Shown piece by piece: positions 32,525 to 42,842 of a stretch of 64,000 bases of DNA. The notes below the pieces were generated by a model, which saw only the letters and a program-made list of their open reading frames with translations, had not been told where the DNA came from and did not search any database. The stretch's first letter is position 1, and each line of letters begins with the position of its first letter. The position numbers and the translations under genes are program-made. The stretch lies in contig NC_134701.1 of assembly GCF_043290135.1 (NCBI RefSeq), forward strand, positions 60,694,502 to 60,758,501, read 5' to 3'. Origin of the DNA: Rhipicephalus microplus. Lineage: Eukaryota; Arthropoda; Arachnida; Ixodida; Ixodidae.

Positions 32525-34115
32525 TCAAAGCGTCCCGTATGTGTACTTCGAACTTTTGCAGTTGTGCATTTTTCCAGTTGAACATCGTAGCCACGTATGT
32601 GATGTGACAGATACAAAAGTGTGGACCATTCTGATGACGTTATTCTTACCCAGTTTTCTGTGCCCATTCATGATGCGCTGAAACAATCTAAGCGCGTTCT
32701 CAATTTTCAATGTGATGCTGTCCAGCATTGCCAAGTTGGAGCCAATACTTTCTAGGATAACTCCAAAGATGCGAATTTTGTTGACCGTTGGTATGCGGTT
32801 ACTGTCCAAATTACGTAACCCTGTGCTTGGAGGGACGAGTCTGCGCCAGTCTTTTGATAGACGCCCTCATTAGGGAGGATGGTAGATAGGCAGCTCAGAT
32901 TTTCTGGAAGAGCAGCGAAGTTCCGTTGGGGTGAGATGTGGTTCAGTTACTGATATTGCGTCTTGCATGAGGGTTTCTCATTCCGCATCGCTACCACTAG
33001 TGCTCCAAGTGATGATATCGTCTGCATAGTTGGTATGCTCCACATCTGCTATTCCTCTCACGCGCAGGAGAGCTTTTTCATAGGTCCCTTCAAGCTGTTC
33101 TTCAACAGCTTTTTTGCCTGGGGAACCCCCAACTTTTTGTGTTGGAAATAAACCCAAACCCATAACCAAATTGAATAAAAATGGAGAAAGTACCGAGCCT
33201 TGCAGTGTTGCCTTATCGCCCAGCTGGAGGCTTTTAGAGACGTGCTCGCCTATCGGTAGAGTGGCCGTTAGATTCTTTAAAAAAGCATTGACGTATTGAT
33301 AGAAACGTGTGCCAAGATTGTATTCAGATATTACGGTCAGAATGGCTTGATGTCGGATTTTGTCAAAAGCTTGCTCTACGTCGAGACCCAGCAGCACATT
33401 AGAATCTCGTGTGGGGGCGATCCAGTAGACTTTTCTTTGTTTTCAGCACGGTGTGTTGCGTTGATAAACCAGGCCTATATTCTAATATAGTTTAGGGGAA
33501 GTATTGCTTCTCTTTGACGTACTCTGTCAGTCCGTTCAGAATGCCATGTTCGGCAAGCTTTCCTATGTACGACATTAGTGAGATCGGCCTCAGGTTTGAT
33601 AGCCCCGGAGGCTTTCCAGGTTTTGGATTGAGGACCGTATTTTCATGCTTCCATTCTACAGATAAACGGCCGGATTGCCAGGCTTCGTTGATTTGTTCAG
33701 TGAAGAAGGTGACTGAGTCATCGTCTAAATTTTGGAGAGCCCGATTAGTGACGCCGTCGGGAACGGCTGCAGATTTGCTGTTGTGTTCGTGAATTGCGTA
33801 GTGGACTTCAATATCTTTGTAGTCTGCGTCAAGCTCCGAGTTTGGGGCACCGTCATAGATCTTCCGCGTTGAGATACTGGGTTGTCCCAATTTAAGTGGT
33901 AGGTAGTTTTTAGCAAAGCTGTCAACAAGTTCATCGGCAGTACTATGTTGCCTTGCGCAGTGAACTAACCTGCTGAGCCTGATGCGTTGCACAGATTTGG
34001 ACTTAGTGCCATTTTCGTTGAAGAAGTGTTTTATGAGCCTCCATCTACTTCCTTTTTGTACCTGCCTATTGAGGGAGTTGCAAACTTCGTCGCACTGCAG
34101 TCGGCAAAGAACCAC
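32525..34115 (-). pseudogene. I-like LINE copy 2 reverse transcriptase remnant
   Basis: Long open segments: 34115-33492 (207 codons; linker plus fingers, with PDGVTNRALQNL, PGKPPGLSNLRPISL and SYIGKLAE), 33397-32978 (139 codons; GLDVEQAFDKIRH, TLQGSVLSPFLFN and the NYADDIITW catalytic motif) and 32809-32525 (thumb, RIFGVILESIGSN). The YADD aspartates are intact. Two frame changes and the satellite insertion upstream disable it. Confidence 0.8.
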
Positions 34116-34199
34116 GCAGTATTCTTGTATGGTTTTGTTGAGCTCGGCGAGCTTCTAATGCAGTCTTTGATTGAGTCGTTGACCCTTCCACCTGGCTAG

Positions 34200-35230
34200 T
34201 ATTGAGTGCTTGTCTTCAAGATGATTCGCAAGCTGGCTGCTCATTCTCTCCACCTTAACATCTGTGGTAATTGTTCGTTCCGAGGTTGCAAGGTTGGCTT
34301 TGAGCAGTTCAGCCCAGCTTTCTATCATGTGCTTTGTGTTTTTTACTGATGAGTTTGATGACTGCGTCCGTATTTTGCGAAATTTCTCCCAGTCATTTAG
34401 TTTGTACGCATTTGCCTCTTCCCTGGGAGTTCTGCATCAATTCGGAGAATGTAGTTATCGCCACCAAAGTCTTTGCCCGAGTTACACAAGCCGTATATTC
34501 AAAATCCCCGGATGAAAGTCAGGTGCAGTGTAGTGTCGCGGCACGTTGAAGTACCACACCTAGTTGGAGATTCCGGGTGTGATGAGAGTGAGATGTAGAT
34601 CAGACGCTGTCGTGTGAAGACGCTCACTTTTCCTAGAGGAATATGCGTAGCCCCATGCCTGGCGTGGGGCGTTTAAGTCACCACCTAGAATTTCGGAACT
34701 ATCATATACGATGCTCGTGATCTTCCTGAGCGTGCTTCTAAACACTTTGCCTTGCGTCCTTAGGGCTGGTGTACGAATCATTGAGAAAGATGCTTTGCTT
34801 GTTCCCTACGTGGTCACTAGGTATAATCTCGATCGTGACGTGTTCTAGATAGCAGGATGTGTGGTGGACTTTAGGCGAATGTACGGAATCTTCTTCCAAT
34901 CAGAATAGCGACGCCTCTGCCTTGCTCGTTTCTGTGGGTTTCGGCTTATATCCCGTAAGAGTAAGTTCCATTGTGAGTATTTCTTGCAGTAAAATTACGT
35001 GTGCTTTCTAACTTTACCATCTGCAGGAGGACAGCCTTTTTTGAGGCGATCCCCCTGCAGATCCATTGCCAGATGGGGAAATTTCTTGTCCTATATTCAC
35101 TGTCATGTTGACCATCACATCGCCCTTCGCTTGCAGTTAAAGCAACTTCCAGAGGGCCATGCACGCTGATATGCTGTGACTTCATCGTCCCCATGGCACG
35201 TACTATCGTGTTGTTCATATACATTTCTAT
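34200..35230 (-). pseudogene. I-like LINE copy 2 endonuclease remnant
   Basis: LPIWQWICRGIASKKAVLLQ-type N-terminus at about 35100-35030 and EILGGDLNAPRQAWGY, carrying the catalytic GDxNA motif, at 34700-34650. Several stops in between. Confidence 0.65.
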
Positions 35231-35299
35231 TTTTTAAATGTAAAGCACCTCTTAGCGAACTTCGGCGACCTTGAGTGTACCTATCTAATCTAATCTATC

Positions 35300-35300
35300 C

Positions 35301-35372
<72 letters not shown>
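35300..35372 (+). repeat. ATCT microsatellite
   Basis: About 18 uninterrupted ATCT units, located at the junction between the LINE endonuclease and the satellite block. Confidence 0.95.
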
Positions 35373-35373
<1 letters not shown>

Positions 35374-35399
35374 CCTAGCCGCCAAGACATTTAGCTCTT

Positions 35400-36880
35400 C
35401 TGGTTGTTTCGATAATGGTATCGATATCTAACTTGGTATGGCATAACAGTACTGTGTGAAGAACATATTTGACTAGTCATAACATGATATATATGATATG
35501 TACGTCATGAATGTCATGATCTTCACTTCATAGTCCTGCAGCTCTTGCGGTTGTTTTGTTCACATGACATGTCGAAAAACTGGTATGGTATGAGATGATT
35601 GCCTGGCGAACGCAACCGATATATCCTGATATGAAAATCATGACATGCGTGTCATGTAACAACATGACTACATGCCACGCCTATGATGCGCTCGCTGCTA
35701 TTTTGCTGGCGTCACATATATCAAATTTAGTAATACGTGACGCGAATGGACGACGAAGGTATGTGACTGGTGAAAACATGATAATCATGAGATGCGTGTT
35801 ACTAACAACATGACTACATGCTACACTCATGATGTACTGGTGGCTGTTTCACTAGCTTCAAATGTACCAACCTCGGTGTTACGAGACGCTAACGATTGAC
35901 ACAGGTAAATGGCACATCCAAACATGATAATCACGACACGCGTGTCATGTAACAACATGACTACATGCCACACTGATGAAACGCTCGCGGCTGTTTTGCT
36001 ATCTTCGCATATGCCAAATTTGGTATTACGTGACGGGAATGGATGACGAAGGTATGTGACTGGTGCAAACCTGATAATCATGAGATGCGTGTAATGTGAG
36101 AACATGACTACATGCCACAGTCATGGCACCAATACATTTCGATGTGACGCGGTGCGCATGCTCGCTGGCCTTAATTTCATCGTGTCACGCTGGCGTTGCC
36201 ACGCTAGACACCTGCCCTGCCTTATACTCTCAGGCGCGTGCCACGCTGCTTTGACGCATGCGCCTTTCATCACGTCCAGCATACCTTCATCCCGAAAAGA
36301 CGCAAATAATGTGTTGTCTGGGTAACACATTGGGGGGAAATGCAGCACGTCGCATTTCGCGCCGGTTGCCGTCCGGCCACGCCGAAGGACGATGGTCGCC
36401 TTTGTCGTCAGACTTTATAGTGCTCGCGTTTTGCTAACGTTGCGTCGCTAAGCCCAGCTTGCGCATGCGTCAACACTACTTTCGAGTATATTGAGCCCTT
36501 CAAGTAGTGCTCACGGCCGTTTTGCTAGCTTCACATATACCTAATTGGGTGTTACGTGACGTCGATGGATGAAAAAATATATCAATTGTGCAAACATGAT
36601 AATCCTGACAAGCGTCTCGAGTAGGAACATGATGGCATTGACATACCACGCTCTTAACGTGCTCGCGGTCGTTTCGCTAACTTTACGTATGCTAAATTTA
36701 GGGTCATTTGACGTGAATAGAAGTAAACGACACATCAAAACATAATAATCATGATACGGAAGTCATGTATGGCACGATTTACCTCCACCTCATAAGGTTT
36801 TGCTGATTCTAAAGTGACGTATCAACATTTCTTATTCGTGCTTCGCATATCATCAATCACCACAGTACGTGGGATCTGCC
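35400..36880 (+). repeat. 147-base satellite array, interrupted
   Basis: The marker AACATGACTACATGC occurs at 35661, 35807, 35954 and 36101: spacing 146, 147 and 147. Each unit also has a CTCGCGGCTGTTTTGCTA-like block, a GGTRTTACGTGACG block and AACATGATAATCATGA. Degenerate units precede (from about 35400) and follow (36580-36780). A foreign segment of about 380 bases (36128-36507) interrupts the array. Confidence 0.85.
36128..36507. mobile_element. Unclassified insertion in the satellite
   Basis: Marker spacing jumps from 147 to 526 across this interval, so about 380 bases were added. The segment is more GC-rich than the satellite and contains GCGCATGC words and AACACATTGGGGGGAAATGC. No terminal repeats were resolved. 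Confidence 0.55.
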
Positions 36881-36889
36881 AAGTTTTTT

Positions 36890-38260
36890 TTTGAACTCGC
36901 CTGTTAAACATGTCCATTTTCTCATTCATTCGCATCATGCTCTCGTTCATCAGTCTCAAATTCTCGCTTATGACCTCCATGGCGCCCTTGACGTCTCATC
37001 GCACGATCATTCGCGGTTGCGTTACGCTCGCTTCTTTGAAGTGATGGATTCTTCGCGGCGTTCTCGCTGTCTCGCAATCTCAAGTGCTTGAGGAGTTTCG
37101 ATATCGATTGGTGGTTTGGGAGTGCTTGTTGTCGTGCTGTTTGCCTCACGGGTTTCGGAAAACTCGTGAAGTCGCTTGGTATAGACCACTTTAGGCTCTC
37201 TTGACTCTTGTACTAACATAGCTATCTTGTTCTTTATTAGTGTTACAGAAATCACAGTTTTCCTTCGGTGTAGTCGCCGTGGTGCCTCTGACTTTAAACG
37301 CCCACGTGCCGTCTCCTCCGTTGTTCTTTTCCACGGAATGGACCTGTGATCCTGAGCGACCCCTGCTTGTGGTCAATGTACTCGCGGGTGTACAGCTCCA
37401 CGATCGAGAGCAGGAGTAGCTGCGCGTCCACGTCTTCGACGCAAATCGATCTCGTCTTTCGATTGTCTTCCTCCAGCTCTGCCTGACCTTGTTGCTTCAA
37501 CCGCACTCGTGTTCGTCGTGTGCGCACTACACACAGGACGAGATAGCGCTTCGAGCACACCTTGTCCGTCATCATGTGCAAGCCACCGCACAGCTTGCAT
37601 TGCGAATCACACACATGAGATGATTTTGGGTTTGAAATTCCGCAGCCTGTGATTTCAGTGGGGTCCGGGTCAGGGCAAACATTCGCACGATGGATGAGTT
37701 TCCCGCATACTTAGCATATGTCCACGTGTCTGCGATATAAGCAGCATGATACCGAAGTGGGTTCAAACACAACGATCACTGATCCCGAGTTCTTAATTCT
37801 TTTCGCCGCCAGTACCAAGGGGTTGCGGGCGTTCACGATATTTCTTTCAGTCGTCTCATGGTCGTCAGCAGTGTCGATGAGTCCAATTGCCCCTTTGCAG
37901 GTGTCGCTTCGGCTTGCTTTGTAAGTGCTGACTTCGTACTTTTTTCCAGATATCTTAAAAGCCCCTACGCTCGCGTACTTATCTACGTTTTCTCTGAACG
38001 GCATGCTCACCACCAGGTTATTCTGCATAATGTTGGGACAAGTAATATTTTCAATGGTCTGAACTGAGCGAAGATTTGCTACTGTTACAAGGGCTTTTCA
38101 CTAAAATAGTCCCAACCTGTTGTATTTCCAAGCCATTCTTCAGGCGAAACATTATCCTTATGTTGCACTCCGGTAAGGATGGCATGCGTGAGGCTCTGAT
38201 AACACGATTAATGATGTCAGGAGGCGTCGGAGAGCAGCTCACCTGTCCGCTGCTTGGATG
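36890..38260 (-). pseudogene. I-like LINE copy 2 ORF1 remnant
   Basis: Pieces in order: 38242-38051 and 38028-37711 (the domain before the knuckles, with ERNIVNARNPLVLAAKRIKN), zinc-knuckle region 37740-37500 (YRRHVDIC, CKLCGGLHMMTDKVCSKRY) and a charged, coiled-coil-like C-terminus (37255-36922). It binds element RNA in intact relatives. Four or more frame changes. Confidence 0.65.
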
Positions 38261-38277
38261 ATTTTAAAGGGGCGAAG

Positions 38278-38345
38278 CTCCTTATAGAGGCACCCATTCG
38301 TCACTCGTAGTCGTAGTAGTAGTCGTAGTGTGTAAGCAGTCTTAC
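38278..38345 (+). repeat. GAAGCTCCTTATAG / GTAGTCGTAGTAGTAG repeat fragment
   Basis: GGGGCGAAGCTCCTTATAGA followed by a GTAGTCGTAGTAGTAGTCGTAGT run resembles the start of a dispersed repeat. The rest of the element is not identifiable; 38346-38700 holds nothing else I can support. Confidence 0.35.
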
Positions 38346-38759
38346 AATTTGACCTCCAAGGTGGTGCCGGCGCGAGATTTCTTCTGTGCGTTGTTGAACA
38401 ACGAAAAATTCGCAGCGTGCGCGTTAACTAAAAGCCGAATTCTCCTGTCTCTCATTCCCCCTTAGCAGCCATTGACATGTACAATGAGCACTATTCCATA
38501 AGAAAGGATTGCTACGTTCTACTCGCTGGGCATAACCTCTTTGGTTTTACAAAGATTTAGTGAGCATTGGGCCGCAGCGTCATGAATACAGTGAACTAGT
38601 ATATACCATGAACTCGAGGTGATTAAAGGTGAGAAGTAGACACGAAGCGCAAGCCGTAAGAAAGTGTGCGTGTGCCACCTCTCGTTTAGTCCTTGGAAAG
38701 TCCACTGGGTGGCAGTGCATATGCGGAATTTATGATGAAAAGATGCGAGGTGGTGGTAC

Positions 38760-39015
38760 TTGGAGTGTTGAATAGATGGACGAACGGACACACAGGCAGA
38801 TGCATGGACGGACTCACGGATGGCTGCACTGACAGATGGACGCATGGACGGATGCAGGGGCAGATGCATGGACCCACAGATGGACGTGCGGACGCACGAA
38901 GAGACACACGCACGGATGGTCACACAGACGCACGCATGGATGGACGGAAGCAAGAAAGAATGGACGGACGGATGCTTCGCCCCACTCTCCATCATTCACT
39001 CTTTCAATATGCTGC
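38760..39015 (+). repeat. GGACGGA-type minisatellite, second copy
   Basis: Degenerate GGACGGATG units run from 38775 to 38970. The right end (CTTCGCCCCACTCTCC then ATCATTCACTCTTTCAATATGCTGC) matches the inverted end of the copy at 682-903. The left end is replaced by unrelated sequence. It generates open frames on both strands of up to 158 codons that are artefacts of the repeat. Confidence 0.7.
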
Positions 39016-39785
39016 ATAAGTATCGTAATTGCTTAGGCACGTTCCTTTTTTGTTTTTCGGATGCTCACCACTTTCCAACCCGTCTTGTCTGTGGTGAAAT
39101 CCGCTTCTTCATATGCTGTGATCTCTTATTTATCAGATCTGGATGAAGCACCCAGCGTTGCTTGTGGATCAATCACAGAGCTGTCCGTTTCGTCGGTAGT
39201 AGACGCCATTGGCATCTTGCGCCTGGCGCTAGGGTGCGAGACGCCTTGTAGAGCTAGGCCCACTTGGGGCGAGGCCTATCTTGCCGCCAGCGTGACGCGA
39301 ACACAAAAGCCCAGAAAGATTGCCTAAATATAGACCCATCAGGGTGAATTTGGCGTCCGGGTGATCCTGGCAACTTCAGGCACTCGTTCGCACTCTTTTT
39401 AGACCAATCGAAAAGGCATAATTAACCAAAGACGTTTGAAATGCGGCAGACAGTTAGCTATGCGGTTTTTCGTTTCGACGGCCATCCGCCTCTCTCCTTG
39501 GCGCAATCTATAAATTTATAAGTATTGTGTTTGGGGCAATTTCCCCTATTGAAAAAACGTTCACCATAGAAATGGTGCATTCTACCATCCTCCATTTTGG
39601 TGGATTATGGTGCTGGAAATGTTGGTGACGCGTGGTGTTTGGTGGCGTATGGTAGAGCGGAATGGCGCGCTCTAGCCAGCAAAGCTGGGGCGCAAAGCAG
39701 CGTCAGAACCACAGTGACGAGTTGCCACGGAGAAATATTAAAAATAATTTTATAAAAAACGATGTAGAAAGCACCCGTAAAAAAA
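39016..39785. other. No gene seen; palindromic words near 39570-39660
   Basis: ACCATCCTCCATTTTGGTGG and neighbouring CCATAGAAATGG form nested short inverted repeats. They may be the tail of the SINE-like segment that follows. Confidence 0.4.
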
Positions 39786-39860
39786 GGTGCGATAGAGTGC
39801 AATTGAACCAGCCACCTTCAGATTCGCAACTGAGCACACTACTCACTACGACACGCCACC
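39786..39860 (-). mobile_element. tRNA-derived SINE head (third family)
   Basis: Minus strand GTAGTGAGTAGTGTGCTCAG (A-box-like) is followed by GGTGGCTGGTTCAATTGCAC (B-box-like) in a tRNA-sized segment ending before a T-run. The B-box departs from consensus in its second half, so it is unlikely to be an active tRNA gene. Confidence 0.5.
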
Positions 39861-39959
39861 TTTTTTTTGCTTTATTGCATGTTTATAGACACGTTAAATA
39901 TTCCACAAGCACAAGAAAAACAAACAGTAACACTCCGACACAAATAAAATTTCCTATGG

Positions 39960-41075
39960 TTGCCGAGGGTTCTACCCTCGAAGACCTCTAAGGTACAATC
40001 TCCTGACTTTTCGGCAGTTCAACAAACTTGGTCATACATTCACGGAAATACATTGGTGCAGGCCGTGCATCCTGATCGCAATAAAAACCCGCTGTATGGG
40101 CACCCCAGAAACAGTGAAGTCCACATAGCAAAATCAAATGAAAAGGCATTCCCTCTTCGTCCACTATTGGCAGAAATCTTGTACCATATGAATTTAAAAG
40201 GTAATTTCTTTTATAACGTCCTTTGAAATACATACCAAAAATATACTCCCTTTCAACAATGTGAGAAAACTTGGTGTATAGTTTCCGGTTTTTCACAGAT
40301 AAGGCAATTTTTCCCCCAAGGTGAGTAAAAACCACGGTCTCCTTCAAAATCCTCACATATAATGAACCTGTGTGCAGCTTGAAAAAGAAAGATTGCGGCA
40401 GGAGCCACTTGCATTCTCTTCACTCGTTTAAGCACTTCTTGTCCTTGACCTCCGGTGTACAGGGCACGGTACAGGGGTTCAGGTTAAAAAACATCACACG
40501 TATCTTTGTACAACTTCTTGTGAGTCACTGAAAACAAATATTCATTGAAAAATCTGACAGATAAAAACCGTACACTTAGAATATTTCCTTAAGATACCCG
40601 CGAATAGCACCGGTCATGTCAATCGTGCTAACCCCATATCCAGGTATAGTCCGCATGAGTCTCATTTGGCACACTGCACTTAAGAAAGGATACGTTGTGT
40701 AGCGAAAAAGAAGAACCGATTGACGACTTCGCGTATGAAAAGATGTGGTAAACCCAGGCCTCCGTGTTTCACTTTTCGGAACAGATTAATTCGGCTGCAT
40801 CGCTCCCAGTTCGAGATCCCCACGGACACTACGAAGATGCGATGAATCTTCAGTATGTTTGCCCTTGAACAATGCATTACTTGCATGACATACCAAAGTT
40901 TCGGGGCAAAGAAACGATTACGGACAGTCGCCTTCAAAAACACTGACAGATGATAACCATTGCATCTATTGGCTTTCGTCCGGATTTCTTTCGCTTTGTT
41001 CTTGCCACAAGTTCTCATTATGTTTAAAATATCGAGTGGCACCTCAAGGTACTTGATGGGTGTGGTCACCCATTA
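39960..41075 (-). pseudogene. L1/Tx1-like LINE, C-terminal part of ORF2
   Basis: A 129-codon minus ORF (41069-40680) shows the post-palm region KYLEVPLDILNIM, FLKATVRNRFFAPKLWYVMQ and KVKHGGLGLPHLFIRE, an arrangement known from L1/Tx1-type LINEs. Further downstream (40435-40253) CLICEKPETIHQVFSHC is a C-terminal CCHC-like zinc motif. The catalytic palm is missing. Frames break at about 40300 and 40680. Confidence 0.6.
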
Positions 41076-42292
41076 CACAATGGCAAAATAGTGACAGATG
41101 GAAACTTGTGTGTTAAAGAAGTAGTCTACTCAAAACTCTCTGTTTAACTTCTGTTCTTATTGTCACTTTCTCGAGAAAGACGGGATCTGCACCGGCTACT
41201 GAAATTTGCACATCTGATAAACACGAACAACTGCTGTCTGTAACGATTGCCACTGCAATAATGGTAACAGCGCTATGTTGTTGTTACAATACAACCGCAA
41301 GAAAGAAAAACAACTCAGTGGACTGAGGAGCAGGTAGAGTTTATCGGCGGTTACTGCCGAGTGTAATCATCCGTTTGTCGCTCCTTCGAAAGGGCGATAT
41401 CTGTTCATTGATAGACACGCTCATTCGATAGACACGCCCACACAATTGATTGTGATGTTTTTTGCGCAACGCACAGCGCAGTCGTGCCAGTGCACCACTG
41501 TTGCTATGTCGTTAGCAACAACTACATAACGGCTTGGCCAAAACGAATGCAGTGCGCCAGAAACAATATGCTATCATATTGGTTCAGTAAGCATAGCAAG
41601 TGACGAGTCTGTGTTCTCGCGTAAGAGCCAGTGAAGTGCCGGCGAGTGCGACCGACGGCTGTCGGTGGGGGGGGGGGGGGGGTGTACATTTGGGGGAAGT
41701 GCTGCAAGCGCGTCGCATCGATTATTTGTCGCTTTTTGCGCGGACACCGTACGCAATAAAAACGACTTCATTTAGATTATATGATGCCACAGCTGTGCTG
41801 TATTGCCATTTTTACGCGTCAAAATTGTGTATTCTGAAACCCAGAAGGGCCGAAGACACTTGTACGGGCCCGGTCGGTACGACTAATCTTTAGTGAAAAT
41901 CATGGTTGCAGAACAGAAAGGTGAAAGTCAAATTCGCCGGTGCTTTTCTCAACGCACGATGAAAAAGAAAGCTTATGCATATTCGCACGCACTTTGTTAA
42001 CGTAAAAGTACGGCTCAAGCAATACAGTGTGAAAGAATTGCCAGAGTTGCATTTCTAGCGTGGCGCCATCAAGTGACCACTGTGTTCTGCTCCAACATTC
42101 AAAGGGGGAATTGCGAACTGGAGCTCGTTTATTTCTCGACTACTGCGCGCCGATGTAAAACATTTATTTTCACTGTTCACAGTGACACCTCCAGTCTTGT
42201 AAACATCGCAACAAAGAAACACATCGCGGATGTCAAACTGATGTAAGTACGTGCGTGAAATGTAAACATATTCACTTCCGCATATTCTATGC
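41076..42292. other. No gene seen; poly-G run
   Basis: A 16-base G run occupies 41667-41682. Otherwise there is unassigned sequence up to the target duplication of the LINE at 42293. Confidence 0.5.
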
Positions 42293-42309
42293 TCCTCTGA
42301 TATTGAAGC
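42293..42309. repeat. Left target-site duplication of the full-length LINE
   Basis: TCCTCTGATATTGAAGC, 17 bases, identical to 48277-48293. Confidence 0.95.
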
Positions 42310-42358
42310 CCCCGCAGGGGCGCCTGTTAAAGCAGGCGTTTGGTGTGTAGCGACACCA
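42310..42358 (+). promoter_or_regulatory. Three consecutive hairpins at the LINE 5' terminus
   Basis: From the first base: CCCC-GCA-GGGG (42310-42320), CGCCTG-TTAAAG-CAGGCG (42321-42338) and TGGTGT-GTAGCG-ACACCA (42341-42358). A further GGGAG-TTTCTA-CTCCC follows at 42376-42391. The first stem could alternatively pair with CGGGGG at 42373-42378. Function unknown; in related LINEs the 5' end carries an internal promoter and RNA signals. Confidence 0.6.
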
Positions 42359-42842
42359 CGGACCCGAGCTAACGGGGGAGTTTCTACTCCCTCCCACGCC
42401 TAGCCGTGCGTGGCTTTGCCGTGTCCGGGGAAAAGGGGATCCTGGGGGTTGAGCTGACGCTGGGTGATTGGACCTTTAAGGCCCCCCGGCAGAGGCAACA
42501 CACCCCTTTGGCCCCGGCTTCACGTAGACGGCACCCCTGGGCTGACCCACCCAGGGGAAATCGGTAGTCGCCTTTTCCTATTTCTCTCTCTCTCTCTACA
42601 TCTTAGTCTTTTCTCGTCTTTAAATCTATCCTGTCTTCTTCTCTCTTCCATTTACTTCCGATTTCTCCTGGCGGCAAGGGTTAACCTTGTGTATGTGCTC
42701 TGTCTTGGGCACAATACATTTGGTTATAGCGGCTGTGTACAGCTGACGTTGACATGCCTCATATATATTTAGGACTTGTCACGTCCCCGTGTTGGGCTCC
42801 ATGGTGGGTGGCTGGCATGGCTGCCGAACTCACATTTAGTTT

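Larger units (their letters stand above)
31340..38270 (-). mobile_element. I-like LINE copy 2, split by a satellite block
   Basis: Minus-strand ORF1 lies at 38260-36890 and ORF2 at 35230-32050, with a 3' region to about 31340 (plus strand CTTTATTGCCCAAAAATGGG). The interval 35240-36880 holds a microsatellite and a 147-base satellite that do not belong to the LINE. Domain order and motifs match copy 1. Confidence 0.7.

Noticed and set aside
35300..36880. CRISPR-like array
   Set aside because: The repeats are a simple tetranucleotide run and a contiguous 147-base satellite without spacers, in a eukaryotic context.
38519..39146. ORFs of 108-158 codons on both strands
   Set aside because: They are produced by the GGACGGATG minisatellite, which is open in several frames; composition is repetitive and no family is recognised.
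42310..42391. HDV-like self-cleaving ribozyme at the LINE 5' end
   Set aside because: GCTAACGGGGGAG resembles the catalytic J4/2-P2 stretch, but threading the sequence leaves no place for a P1 strand 5' of the matching C-run, because the element begins there.
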